Origin: an uncultured Burkholderiales bacterium
GTDB taxonomy: Bacteria > Pseudomonadota > Gammaproteobacteria > Burkholderiales > Burkholderiaceae_C
Length of the DNA: 64,000 nt
Reading direction: 5' to 3'
NCBI GenBank assembly: GCA_945952065.1
Contig: CAMFGY010000005.1
Coordinates: 124,001 to 188,000, forward strand
Shown here piece after piece: positions 8,712 to 16,720 of this stretch (position 1 is the first letter of the stretch; the number at the start of each line of letters is the position of its first letter). Below the pieces are notes generated by a model. It worked only from the letters and a program-made list of their open reading frames with translations, ran no database searches and had not been told where the DNA came from. A program made the translations under genes and the position numbers.

Positions 8712-11700
8712 TCAAGCCGCCCGCAAGCTATAGCGCCGATGCCACTCGGCCACTTCGCTGACCAAGGGCCCCAGCTCGCGGTTCAGGGCATCGAGCGCCT
8801 CGGCCACGCCTGAGGGGTCACCATTGGGGCCGGCCACCAATTCCAGCGCCGATGCTTTTTGCGCCAAGCGCTCCAGGCCCAAATTGCCCGCCAAGCCGCG
8901 CAGGCGATGGGCGGCGCTGGCCAATGCCGGCAGACCGGTGATGCGTGCCTCCTCAAACTGCGTCAGGTGCTGGGCATACTGCTTGGCGAATGTGCCCAAT
9001 AGTTTGGCAAGCAATTCCTGCCGGCCGGCGCAGCGCGTCAGGGCCGCCTCAAAGTCGGTGCCCTCGATTTGCGGCCAAGGCGAAAGCCCAGACGGCGCCA
9101 CTGGGGCCGAGCTCGGGTTTGCAGCCGCCGACGCACTGCCTTCGCGCGAACCCGCAACGGGCGGCGTCACGCTGCTGGGGGCCAATGCGCTGGGTTTGCG
9201 CCGCGGCAAGCCCTCGGCTTGAGACAGCACCACTTGAATCAACTCGGCCTGATCAATGGGCTTGGTCACATGGGCCACCATGCCGGCGGCCAAGCAACGG
9301 CGGCGCTGTTCGGGCAAAGCATGTGCGGTCAAGGCGATAACCTTGAGCTTTGGCGCTAACTGATGAATTCGACGGGTGGCCTCATAGCCATCCATATCGG
9401 GCATTTGAATGTCCATCAAGACCAGATCGAAGCCATCTGGCCCCGCTTCGCGCAGCCGAGCCACCGCCTGGGTGCCGCTGTCGGAGGCCATCACCTCCGC
9501 ACCGGCGTGGCTGAGCATGTCTTGCAAGATCTCGCGGTTGATGTCCACGTCATCGGTGATCAGGATGCGCAGGCCGCGCAAGGGATCGGGGCCAATGTCC
9601 ACGGTCAGCATCAAAGGTTCGGTGGCGGCGGGCTCGCGGGTCTCAACCTCGGCCAAGACCAAGGGCAGGTCGAGTTTGAAGCAAGAGCCCACGCCCAACT
9701 CGCTGCTGGCGGTGATGCTGCCGCCCATCAAGACCGCCAACTGGCTGCTGATGCTCAAGCCCAAACCGGTGCCGCCAAACTTTCGGGTGGTCGATGAATC
9801 GGCCTGCTCAAACGCCGTGAACACGCGCTTGAGTTGTTCGGGGGAAATGCCAACACCGGTGTCCGTCACGCTGAACACCAAGCGCCCCTGCACTTGCTCC
9901 ACACTCAGCACCACCCGCCCTTTGTCGGTGAACTTGATGGCGTTGGACAACAAGTTCACCAGAATCTGGGTAGCCCGCAGCGCATCCAACATCACCCAGT
10001 CATGGCTGGCCTTGTACTCGATGCGCAATCGCAAGTTCTTGGCATCAGCCCGCTCGGAGACCAACTCCGTCACTTCCTTGACCAAATGGCTCAGATTGCA
10101 AGGCAGGCTCTCGATGTCCAGCTTGCCACTTTCGACCTTGGAGTAGTCAAGAATGTCGTTGATGACACCCAGCAGATGGCGGCCCGAGCGAACAATGCGC
10201 TCAAAGCCGCTGCGCGCGGCGGCTGGGTCGGCACTGCGACTGATGCCCAGCTGCGCCAAGCCCAAGACCGCGTTCAAGGGCGTACGGATCTCATGGCTCA
10301 TATTGGCCAGGAACTCGCTCTTGGCCACGGCCAAGCGTTCGGCCTCGTCTTTGGCCTGACTCAACTCGCGTTGCAAGCGCTTCAGCGAGGTCACTTCCGT
10401 GCCCAAGTTCAGCACGCCTACCGGGCGCTTTTTGGCGTCCAGCAAGGGCACCGTGGTGATCAGATAGTCGTGCCGCCCCCCCAGCGCATCAATCAACTCG
10501 CGCTCCACCGTCATGCTGCTGGTGCCGGCCATCAGCTTGGCGTCGATGTCTGCAATTTCAGCGGCCATCTCGGCTGGGAAGAGCTCGCGGGCACTGCCGC
10601 CCAATACTTTGTCGCGGGGCAGCTGCGTGGCCGCCTCGAAGTTGCTGTTGACCAAGGTGTAGCGGCCCTGCAGATCGCGAATGCTCAGGGTGATGGGCAA
10701 GGCTTCCAAGATGTCTTGCATCAGCTGCTTCTCACTCACCAGCTCGGCGGTGCGCGCCGCCACTTCGTCCTCCAGCCGAGCCCTGGAGATGCGCAACTCG
10801 GTTTCGGCGCGAACGCGTGCGGTGATGTCGTGCGCAAACAGCACCACGCAGACCTCTTCACCCAGCTGCAAGCGGTCTAACTTCATATCCCACCAGATGG
10901 GGCTGCCGTCGACGCGACGCGACTGCCATTCGAAGTACTGCGCGCTGCCGCGTTCGACCGTGAGCCGGATGCGCTGCAACATCTGCTCACTGGAAAACGG
11001 CTCGCCGGGGTACATCATCATGGCGTCCAGCTCGGTCAAGCGCGTGCAGCCGTAAGCCACCAGGGTTTGCGCATTGGCAAAGCGCAGCGCACCGGTATCG
11101 CCCTCCAGGATCTGGATGCAGGTGAGTGAGTTGTCCAGCAAGATGCGCAAACGCTCCTCGCTCTCACGCAGTCCCAGGGCGGCGGCCTGCTGCGCCTTGA
11201 CCGTCTCGGCCAGCAAACGACGCGAGCGCTCCAAAGATCCGGTCACGTCCCAGAACAGGGAGCCGTAGCGCAATGCCATCCAGCCCAGGATCAAGGCGGC
11301 CGCGATGTACACGACCGCATAGCTGGCCAGCGGCGGGCTGTTGTTGCCGCTCAGCCCCACGATCAGGCCAAAAGCCTCCAGCGCCCACATCAGGGCGTAG
11401 CCCATGACGGCGGCCAAGGTCGCCCATTTGGCGGCCTGCGGGCCCACCATCAAGCCCATGGCGGCCAGCAGCAGCAACACCCCTGCCATGCCCGAAGAAT
11501 GCAGGCCCAGGCCATACATCCAGGCGGCCATGAACAGAATCAGCATCGCAGCGATGCTGAAAAAAGCGGTTGCGGCACGCACACCCACCATGCGCGCGAT
11601 CGCCAGGGCAATCAGGGCGCACAGAAAAACACCGCCGCTGGTGCCCATGCGGGCCACCCGCTCGGGCCAGGTCAGGTCGGATTGCGTCGCCAGCGTCAGC

Positions 11701-11858
11701 AGCTGGGCCAGGGCCCCTGCAATCACCAAGCCCAGGAAGACCATGGCGCTGCGCGCCACCAATTGATCAAGCCGGAGCTTGAGCTCGCCGAGGCTTTGCT
11801 CACGCAATGGCAGCGTGCGCCTGCTCGCCTCCAAAGGCTCCTCGCTGGCAGCTGACAT
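8712..11858 (-). CDS. Membrane hybrid sensor histidine kinase with REC and Hpt domains
   Basis: 1048 aa phosphorelay protein. Residues about 35-200 hold several hydrophobic segments (a membrane sensor module). Two PAS domains follow (about 230-350 and 385-500), then HisKA with the phospho-accepting His522 in NMSHEIRTPLN. The HATPase_c boxes are NLLSNAIKFT, DTGVGIS and GTGLGLSIS. A receiver domain has phospho-Asp816 in LVLMDIQMPDMDGYEA, and a C-terminal Hpt has His984 in AAHRLRGLAGN. The full His-Asp-His relay is therefore intact in one chain, and a separate receiver should take the last phosphate. The response regulator gene sits 15 bp upstream in the same operon. Confidence 0.95.
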   Translation of the reverse strand: MSAASEEPLEASRRTLPLREQSLGELKLRLDQLVARSAMVFLGLVIAGALAQLLTLATQSDLTWPERVARMGTSGGVFLCALIALAIARMVGVRAATAFFSIAAMLILFMAAWMYGLGLHSSGMAGVLLLLAAMGLMVGPQAAKWATLAAVMGYALMWALEAFGLIVGLSGNNSPPLASYAVVYIAAALILGWMALRYGSLFWDVTGSLERSRRLLAETVKAQQAAALGLRESEERLRILLDNSLTCIQILEGDTGALRFANAQTLVAYGCTRLTELDAMMMYPGEPFSSEQMLQRIRLTVERGSAQYFEWQSRRVDGSPIWWDMKLDRLQLGEEVCVVLFAHDITARVRAETELRISRARLEDEVAARTAELVSEKQLMQDILEALPITLSIRDLQGRYTLVNSNFEAATQLPRDKVLGGSARELFPAEMAAEIADIDAKLMAGTSSMTVERELIDALGGRHDYLITTVPLLDAKKRPVGVLNLGTEVTSLKRLQRELSQAKDEAERLAVAKSEFLANMSHEIRTPLNAVLGLAQLGISRSADPAAARSGFERIVRSGRHLLGVINDILDYSKVESGKLDIESLPCNLSHLVKEVTELVSERADAKNLRLRIEYKASHDWVMLDALRATQILVNLLSNAIKFTDKGRVVLSVEQVQGRLVFSVTDTGVGISPEQLKRVFTAFEQADSSTTRKFGGTGLGLSISSQLAVLMGGSITASSELGVGSCFKLDLPLVLAEVETREPAATEPLMLTVDIGPDPLRGLRILITDDVDINREILQDMLSHAGAEVMASDSGTQAVARLREAGPDGFDLVLMDIQMPDMDGYEATRRIHQLAPKLKVIALTAHALPEQRRRCLAAGMVAHVTKPIDQAELIQVVLSQAEGLPRRKPSALAPSSVTPPVAGSREGSASAAANPSSAPVAPSGLSPWPQIEGTDFEAALTRCAGRQELLAKLLGTFAKQYAQHLTQFEEARITGLPALASAAHRLRGLAGNLGLERLAQKASALELVAGPNGDPSGVAEALDALNRELGPLVSEVAEWHRRYSLRAA

Positions 11859-11873
11859 GGCTGGGGCCCTGAA

Positions 11874-13028
11874 TCAGACTTGTTGGTTCAGCTTGGTGAT
11901 CACCTTGCCCAGGAACTTTTCAACTTCCTGGCTCTTGTCGAGCGACTCCATCACCTGGGCGTAGTATTTCTTGATGATGTTGCTGAGGAAGTTCTCCTGG
12001 TCGTCGGTCAGGCCCAGCTTCATGAAGCTGGCTTCCACATCCTCCGAGAGCCCTTCAAAAGCCCGCTGCACTTCCATCCGCTGGGTATGGCTGCGAGCCG
12101 AAATATCGGTCAATGCATTGCGAGTCATGCCCACCAAGTGGCGCACATCGGCCAAATCGCGGGTCGCCAACTCGGTGTCAAGCGCCGCCACCCGCACGAT
12201 CGCGCCTTCCACCAGCATCGCCACATTGTCAATGGCCCGCCCCATGCGCTCGGACTCATTGCGATCCATATCGCTGCCACGGTCCATGCGCAGATTGCGC
12301 ACGAACAACACCACTTCACCATAGGCAAAGCCGGTGTGCGGGCCCAAGGGACGAATGCGCTGCCCCCCTTTTTGCGCAACCAGGTGGTCAAGGATCGAGT
12401 TCTCCAGTGCGCTGCATGGGCCGCGCCCGTTGCTGGCGATCAATTCGCCACGCCCTTGGATGCGCACACAACCTTCCAGGCCATAGCGCTGCAGGGCGTC
12501 AAAAATCGCCTGCGCCACTTCCGCGTAATTGGAGCAAGCGGCCAACTGGCGCTGGAACTCCAACACCACACCGGCTTCGCCCATCATGTCAGCGGTGGAA
12601 AGCACCGCATTCATGGTCTCTTCCAATTGCCCGCTCAGTTCCAACTGCTTGGCGCGATTGGCGAGCACCAGGCCGATCTTGGCGATCAACTCGCCGGCAT
12701 CGAAAGGCTTGGGCAGGTAATCCGAGCCACCCGCGGCATAGCCTTGCAAGCGCTCGTCGATGCTGACCCTGGCCGAGTGAAAAATCACCGGGATATTGGC
12801 GGTCTCGTAGGCGGCCTTCAGTTGCTTGCAGGTCTCATACCCGTCAAGAACAGGCATATCCACATCCAACACGATCAGATCAAAGGCGGGATCTTTCGCG
12901 CACAAAGCCAAGGCTTCGGTGCCACTGGTGATGCTCGTTACGTCAAAGGCCTCCTCTAAGGTGGCCTCCAACATCTGCAAAGTCAACTCATCATCATCAA
13001 CAAGCAAAACACGAGAACGCTGTGTCAT
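11874..13028 (-). CDS. Response regulator with uncharacterised C-terminal output region
   Basis: 384 aa. The N-terminal receiver (residues 1-120) has acidic DDD at 11-13, phospho-acceptor Asp55 in IVLDVDMP and the conserved lysine in LPKPFD. After a helical linker, residues about 145-250 resemble a degenerate GAF-like sensor. The rest is mainly helical, with no DNA-binding or enzymatic motif. The ATG at 13028 is chosen over the upstream in-frame start because GGGGAG lies just ahead of it. First gene of an operon with the hybrid kinase. It is a plausible final acceptor or adaptor for that kinase. Confidence 0.9.
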   Translation of the reverse strand: MTQRSRVLLVDDDELTLQMLEATLEEAFDVTSITSGTEALALCAKDPAFDLIVLDVDMPVLDGYETCKQLKAAYETANIPVIFHSARVSIDERLQGYAAGGSDYLPKPFDAGELIAKIGLVLANRAKQLELSGQLEETMNAVLSTADMMGEAGVVLEFQRQLAACSNYAEVAQAIFDALQRYGLEGCVRIQGRGELIASNGRGPCSALENSILDHLVAQKGGQRIRPLGPHTGFAYGEVVLFVRNLRMDRGSDMDRNESERMGRAIDNVAMLVEGAIVRVAALDTELATRDLADVRHLVGMTRNALTDISARSHTQRMEVQRAFEGLSEDVEASFMKLGLTDDQENFLSNIIKKYYAQVMESLDKSQEVEKFLGKVITKLNQQV

Positions 13029-13030
13029 TG

Positions 13031-13078
13031 ATGGCTCCCCTAGCAATCTCGACTTGGCATAAGAGAAGGAGGAGCCAT
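13031..13078 (-). promoter_or_regulatory. Inverted repeat covering the ribosome-binding site of the response regulator
   Basis: On the minus strand ATGGCTCCTC (13078-13069) can pair with GGGGAGCCAT (13040-13031): 9 Watson-Crick pairs and one G-U. The 3' arm contains the GGGGAG Shine-Dalgarno of the gene starting at 13028, so the mRNA could hide its own ribosome-binding site. Function is inferred. Confidence 0.5.
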
Positions 13079-13139
13079 TGAACCAGCAAATTCATGCCGC
13101 GCCAAGGCGTCTGTGCAGGCTCAGTGATGCTTTGGCACA

Positions 13140-13721
13140 TCAAAAGCCAAAACGTTCACCCAATCCGCCCAAGGTTGCCAAGCCCAGCAGCGCAAAAATC
13201 AGGGCCGCCAAGCCATGCACAAGGCGCAAGGGGATTTTGTGAGCGATGCGGTCGCCCAGCAGCACGGCCGGCACATTGGCGATCATCATGCCCATGGTGG
13301 TGCCTGCAACCACGGCAAAAAAGTCGTTGAAGCGAGCCGCCAGGGCGACCGTGGCGATCTGGGTCTTGTCGCCCATCTCGGCCAAGAAGAAGGCCAACAC
13401 CGTGGTGCCGAGCACGCCCAATTTCAGGCCGCTGCTGCCTTCGATCTCATCGTCGATCTTGTCGGGAATCAAGGTCCAAACCGCCATGCCCAGGAAGCCC
13501 AGGCCCAGGGCCCAACGCAAAACCTGCGGGCTGACCAAGCTGGTCAACCAAGATCCCAGCGCGCCCGCAAACGCATGATTGGCCAGCGTGGCGATCAAAA
13601 TGCCCAAGCAAATCGGGATCGGTTTGCGAAAACGCGCCGCCAGCAAAAAGGCCAACAACTGGGTTTTGTCACCGATTTCAGCGAGCGCCACAAGGCCGGT
13701 AGAGACGAGAAAAGCTTCCAT
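13140..13721 (-). CDS. mntX: GDT1/TMEM165 (UPF0016) family manganese exporter
   Basis: 193 aa inner-membrane protein of two homologous three-helix halves, each with the family signature: EIGDKTQ at residues 15-21 and EMGDKTQ at about 113-119. The acidic/Asp residues of these motifs are thought to bind the cation. Bacterial members linked to Mn2+ efflux include Neisseria MntX. The upstream open frame is longer, but MEAFLVSTG begins the first helix and lies 3' of a Mn2+ riboswitch, which strongly supports Mn2+ as substrate. Confidence 0.9.
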   Translation of the reverse strand: MEAFLVSTGLVALAEIGDKTQLLAFLLAARFRKPIPICLGILIATLANHAFAGALGSWLTSLVSPQVLRWALGLGFLGMAVWTLIPDKIDDEIEGSSGLKLGVLGTTVLAFFLAEMGDKTQIATVALAARFNDFFAVVAGTTMGMMIANVPAVLLGDRIAHKIPLRLVHGLAALIFALLGLATLGGLGERFGF

Positions 13722-13790
13722 ATCACTCTTTCGCGGCCGGCTGGAGGATCCGATGACCACGCACACGCCGGCCGCAAAGCAGGAGTGGGT

Positions 13791-13925
13791 GGTCAAAGGT
13801 CTTGCCAGGCTGCACCGATCTTTAGCTCGATCGATACTTGCTGCCGGCGCCATGATCCAGCGGGATCAATTGTGTTGACGCGGGCCCGCGCAATGTGATG
13901 CGACGGCGGCTACTCCCCAATGACC
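13791..13925 (-). ncRNA. yybP-ykoY manganese riboswitch
   Basis: Read on the minus strand, the segment opens with GGTCATTGGGGAGTAGCCG (from 13925). It has the second conserved loop GTCAACAC (13879-13872) and closes with CCTTTGACC (13799-13791). GGTCA..GG pairs with CC..TGACC to make the basal P1 stem. These are the hallmark elements of the yybP-ykoY aptamer, which binds Mn2+ at the loop interface. It lies about 70 nt upstream of the exporter start, so Mn2+ should turn exporter expression on. Confidence 0.88.
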
Positions 13926-14037
13926 CGACCATTCTAGCAAAACCTGACCCTCGGCCAGGGCGCGCTGCTGCTGTCATGCCTTGTCAGCAGCCTTCGTGCA
14001 TGATCTTCGTCACACCTTGAGCAGCAAGAGAATCCCC

Positions 14038-14427
14038 ATGCAATTCGCCTACACGATTGTTTACGTCAGCGATGTGCCCGCCTCGCTGAAGTTTTTTGAA
14101 GCCGCCTTCGGCCTGCCCACCCGTTTTCTGCACGAGTCCGGCAGCTACGGTGAACTGGACACCGGCGCCACCGTCTTGGCCTTTGTCGACCACGCCACCG
14201 CCCGCGACAGCGTGGGCCAAGACTATGTGGCGGCTGGCAGCAGCGCCGCAGCGCTGGGCATGGAAATCGGCTTGAGCACGCCAGACGTGCAAGCCGCCTA
14301 TGAGCGGGCACTGTTGGCTGGGGCCAGCCCGGTCAACCCACCCAAGACCAAGCCCTGGGGTCAGACCGTGGCCTATGTGCGCTGCCCCGACGGCACCCTG
14401 GTCGAACTCTGCACGCCGATGGGCTGA
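14038..14427 (+). CDS. VOC-family (glyoxalase/bleomycin-resistance fold) protein
   Basis: 129 aa. The N-terminal YTIVYVSDVPASLKFFEAAFGL and C-terminal VAYVRCPDGTLVELCTPM are the paired beta-alpha-beta-beta-beta modules of the vicinal oxygen chelate fold. The final Glu (LVELC) is a usual metal ligand. The specific reaction is unknown. The ATG at 14038 precedes the first strand, with an AAGAG-containing ribosome-binding site. It probably shares a transcript with the TfoX-C gene 14 bp downstream. Confidence 0.85.
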   Translation: MQFAYTIVYVSDVPASLKFFEAAFGLPTRFLHESGSYGELDTGATVLAFVDHATARDSVGQDYVAAGSSAAALGMEIGLSTPDVQAAYERALLAGASPVNPPKTKPWGQTVAYVRCPDGTLVELCTPMG

Positions 14428-14441
14428 GAACCCGCTGCGCC

Positions 14442-14690
14442 ATGCGAGGCCTGGGACCGAGCAGCCGCGCCCAGCTGGCGAAGCTGGGCATCCACACGCT
14501 GGAGGAGCTGCGCCAGCATGAACCGGTGGCCCTCTATGCCCGGCTCAAACAGCAGTGGCCGTCGGCCAGCATGAACCTGCTGTATGCCCTGATCGGCGCC
14601 CAAGAAGACCTGGACTGGCGCCAAGTCGCACGCGAGCGCCGCAGTGAGCTGCTCTTGCGACTCGATGACTTGGGGCTGGCCCCGCGCTGA
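14442..14690 (+). CDS. TfoX C-terminal domain protein
   Basis: 82 aa. The whole chain matches the TfoX/Sxy C-terminal helix-hairpin-helix domain: LGPSSRAQLAKLGIHTLEEL, a central ARLKQ segment and MNLLYALIGAQEDLDW. The N-terminal domain of full-length TfoX (competence regulator) is absent, as in many short free-standing copies. A direct role in competence cannot be claimed. Confidence 0.85.
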   Translation: MRGLGPSSRAQLAKLGIHTLEELRQHEPVALYARLKQQWPSASMNLLYALIGAQEDLDWRQVARERRSELLLRLDDLGLAPR

Positions 14691-14722
14691 ATTGACATGC
14701 GCCGCCGCTTAATATCGGGGCC

Positions 14723-16720
14723 ATGATTTCCTCTCTGGATTTGGCCCTCTTGTATCTGGTGACTGCGGTGCTCGGCGTGGTCGTCTGCCGCTCTTTGAAG
14801 CTGCCGCCCATGTTGGGCTATTTGGTCGCGGGCGTTTTGATCGGCCCGCATGCCTTGGGCTTTTCAGCCGACACCGCCAGCATCCGCTATTTGGCCGAAT
14901 TCGGTGTGGTGTTCCTGATGTTTGTCATCGGGCTGGAATTCAATTTACCCAAGCTCTACAGCATGCGTCGCCTGGTGTTTGGCTTGGGCGCTTGGCAAGT
15001 GGTCATCACCATCGCTGGTGCGCTGCTGCTGCAGTCGGGCCTGAGTTGGGCCTTTGCGCACTTTGGCCACAGCTGGGGCCTCGGTTGGCAAGGGGCGCTG
15101 GTGCTGGGGGCGGCCATGGCCATGAGCAGCACGGCCATCGTGGCCCGGCTGATGGCGGAGCGGCTGGAGCTGGAGAGTGAGCATGGCAAGCGCGTGATCG
15201 GCGTGCTGCTGTTCCAAGACTTGGCGGTGGTCCCGCTGTTGGTGATGATTCCGGCGCTCAACAGCGGTGCCGCTGAAATGGCCGAGTCCCTGGCCTGGGC
15301 GACCTTGAAGGCCAGCGTGTTGCTGACGATTTTGCTGGTTGGCGGGCAACGGGTGATGCGCTGGTGGCTGACCCGATTGGCGCGGCACAAGAGCGACGAG
15401 CTCTTCATGCTCAATCTGCTGCTGGTCACCCTGGGCTTGGCTTGGCTGACCGAGCACTTTGGCCTGTCCTTGGCCTTGGGGGCTTTTGTGGCCGGCATGT
15501 TGATCGCCGAGACCGAATTCAAGCATCAGGTGGAAACCGACATCCGGCCCTTCCACGATGTGCTGCTGGGCCTGTTCTTCATCACCATCGGCATGAAGCT
15601 GGACTGGCATGTCTTGCTGGATCAGTGGTGGCTGGTGATCTTGCTCAGTGTGCTGCCCATCTTGGCCAAGTTCGCCTTGATTTCTGGCTTGGCCAAGCTG
15701 TTCAAAGCGCCCAGCGGCGTGGCCCTGCGCACCGGCCTGTACCTGGCGCAAGCGGGTGAGTTTGGCTTTGTGATTCTGACCTTGGGCGTGCAGCATCAGT
15801 TGGTGGCGCCGCAATATGTGAGCCCGGTGCTGGCCGGCATGGTGATCTCGATGCTGGCCTCGCCCTTTTTGATCATGTACAGCAACCGCATCGTGATGAA
15901 GCTGTCCAGCAGCGACTGGATGATGCAATCGCTGCAGCTGACCAGCATCGCCAAGAAGGCCATCAAGACCGAGGCGCACGTCATCATCTGCGGCTACGGC
16001 CGCAGTGGCCAGAACCTGGCGCGCTTGCTGGAGGGCGAGTCCATCCCTTATATGGCTCTGGACCTGGACCCCGACCGCGTGCGGCAGGCCGCCGCGGCGG
16101 GTCAAAACGTGGTGTTTGGCGACGCCGCTCGGGCGCAAAGTCTGATGGCTGCGGGCCTGGCCCGCGCCAGCGCGGTGGTGGTCAGCTACCCCGGCACGGC
16201 CTCGGCGCTGAAGATCTTGCACCTGGTGCAAGAGCATGCGCCCCAAGTGCCGGTGATTGTTCGCACCATCGATGACGGCGATCTGGAGCGCCTACGCGAG
16301 GCCGGTGCCACCGCTGTGGTGCCCGAGGCCATCGAAGGCTCGTTGATGCTGGCCAGCCATGCGCTGGCCTTGGTTGGGGTGCCGATGCGGCGGGTGATCC
16401 GGCTGACGCGTGACGCGCGTGATGCCCGCTATGGCCTGCTGCGCGGCTATTTCCACGGCGCCGATGACGACACGGTGGAAGAGCGCCAGCAAGCCCGGCT
16501 GCGCAGCATCAGTTTGCCGACTACCAGCGCCTATGTGCACCAGACCCTGGGACTGCTGTCGCTGCATGTGGCAACGGTCAAAGTGGTCTCGGTGCGCCGG
16601 GCCAATGGCCGGGTGCTGGAGGCCGACGATCAATTGCTGCTGGAAGTGGGCGACACCCTGGTGCTGTCCGGCGTGCCCGAGGCCTTGGCGCTGGCCGAAG
16701 AAAAGCTGCTCAGGGGCTGA
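14723..16720 (+). CDS. CPA2 monovalent cation:proton antiporter (KefB/YbaL type)
   Basis: 665 aa. Residues about 1-385 are hydrophobic and carry CPA2 features (GLEFNLPKL, MAMSSTAIVARL, FQDLAVVPLLVMIP, GAFVAGMLIAET). Residues about 415-530 form a RCK/TrkA-N domain with nucleotide fold VIICGYGRSGQNLARLL, and a TrkA-C domain closes the chain (about 570-660). It probably exchanges K+ or Na+ for H+, gated by a bound nucleotide or glutathione adduct. No KefF/KefG-type subunit lies next to it. The end overlaps the convergent SulP gene by 11 bp. Confidence 0.93.
   Translation: MISSLDLALLYLVTAVLGVVVCRSLKLPPMLGYLVAGVLIGPHALGFSADTASIRYLAEFGVVFLMFVIGLEFNLPKLYSMRRLVFGLGAWQVVITIAGALLLQSGLSWAFAHFGHSWGLGWQGALVLGAAMAMSSTAIVARLMAERLELESEHGKRVIGVLLFQDLAVVPLLVMIPALNSGAAEMAESLAWATLKASVLLTILLVGGQRVMRWWLTRLARHKSDELFMLNLLLVTLGLAWLTEHFGLSLALGAFVAGMLIAETEFKHQVETDIRPFHDVLLGLFFITIGMKLDWHVLLDQWWLVILLSVLPILAKFALISGLAKLFKAPSGVALRTGLYLAQAGEFGFVILTLGVQHQLVAPQYVSPVLAGMVISMLASPFLIMYSNRIVMKLSSSDWMMQSLQLTSIAKKAIKTEAHVIICGYGRSGQNLARLLEGESIPYMALDLDPDRVRQAAAAGQNVVFGDAARAQSLMAAGLARASAVVVSYPGTASALKILHLVQEHAPQVPVIVRTIDDGDLERLREAGATAVVPEAIEGSLMLASHALALVGVPMRRVIRLTRDARDARYGLLRGYFHGADDDTVEERQQARLRSISLPTTSAYVHQTLGLLSLHVATVKVVSVRRANGRVLEADDQLLLEVGDTLVLSGVPEALALAEEKLLRG

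Noticed and set aside
14692-14718. TTGACA...TAATAT resembling a promoter before the CPA2 antiporter
   Set aside because: Only 12 bp separate the two hexamers and the start codon is within 5 bp of the second, so it is not a plausible sigma-70 promoter.
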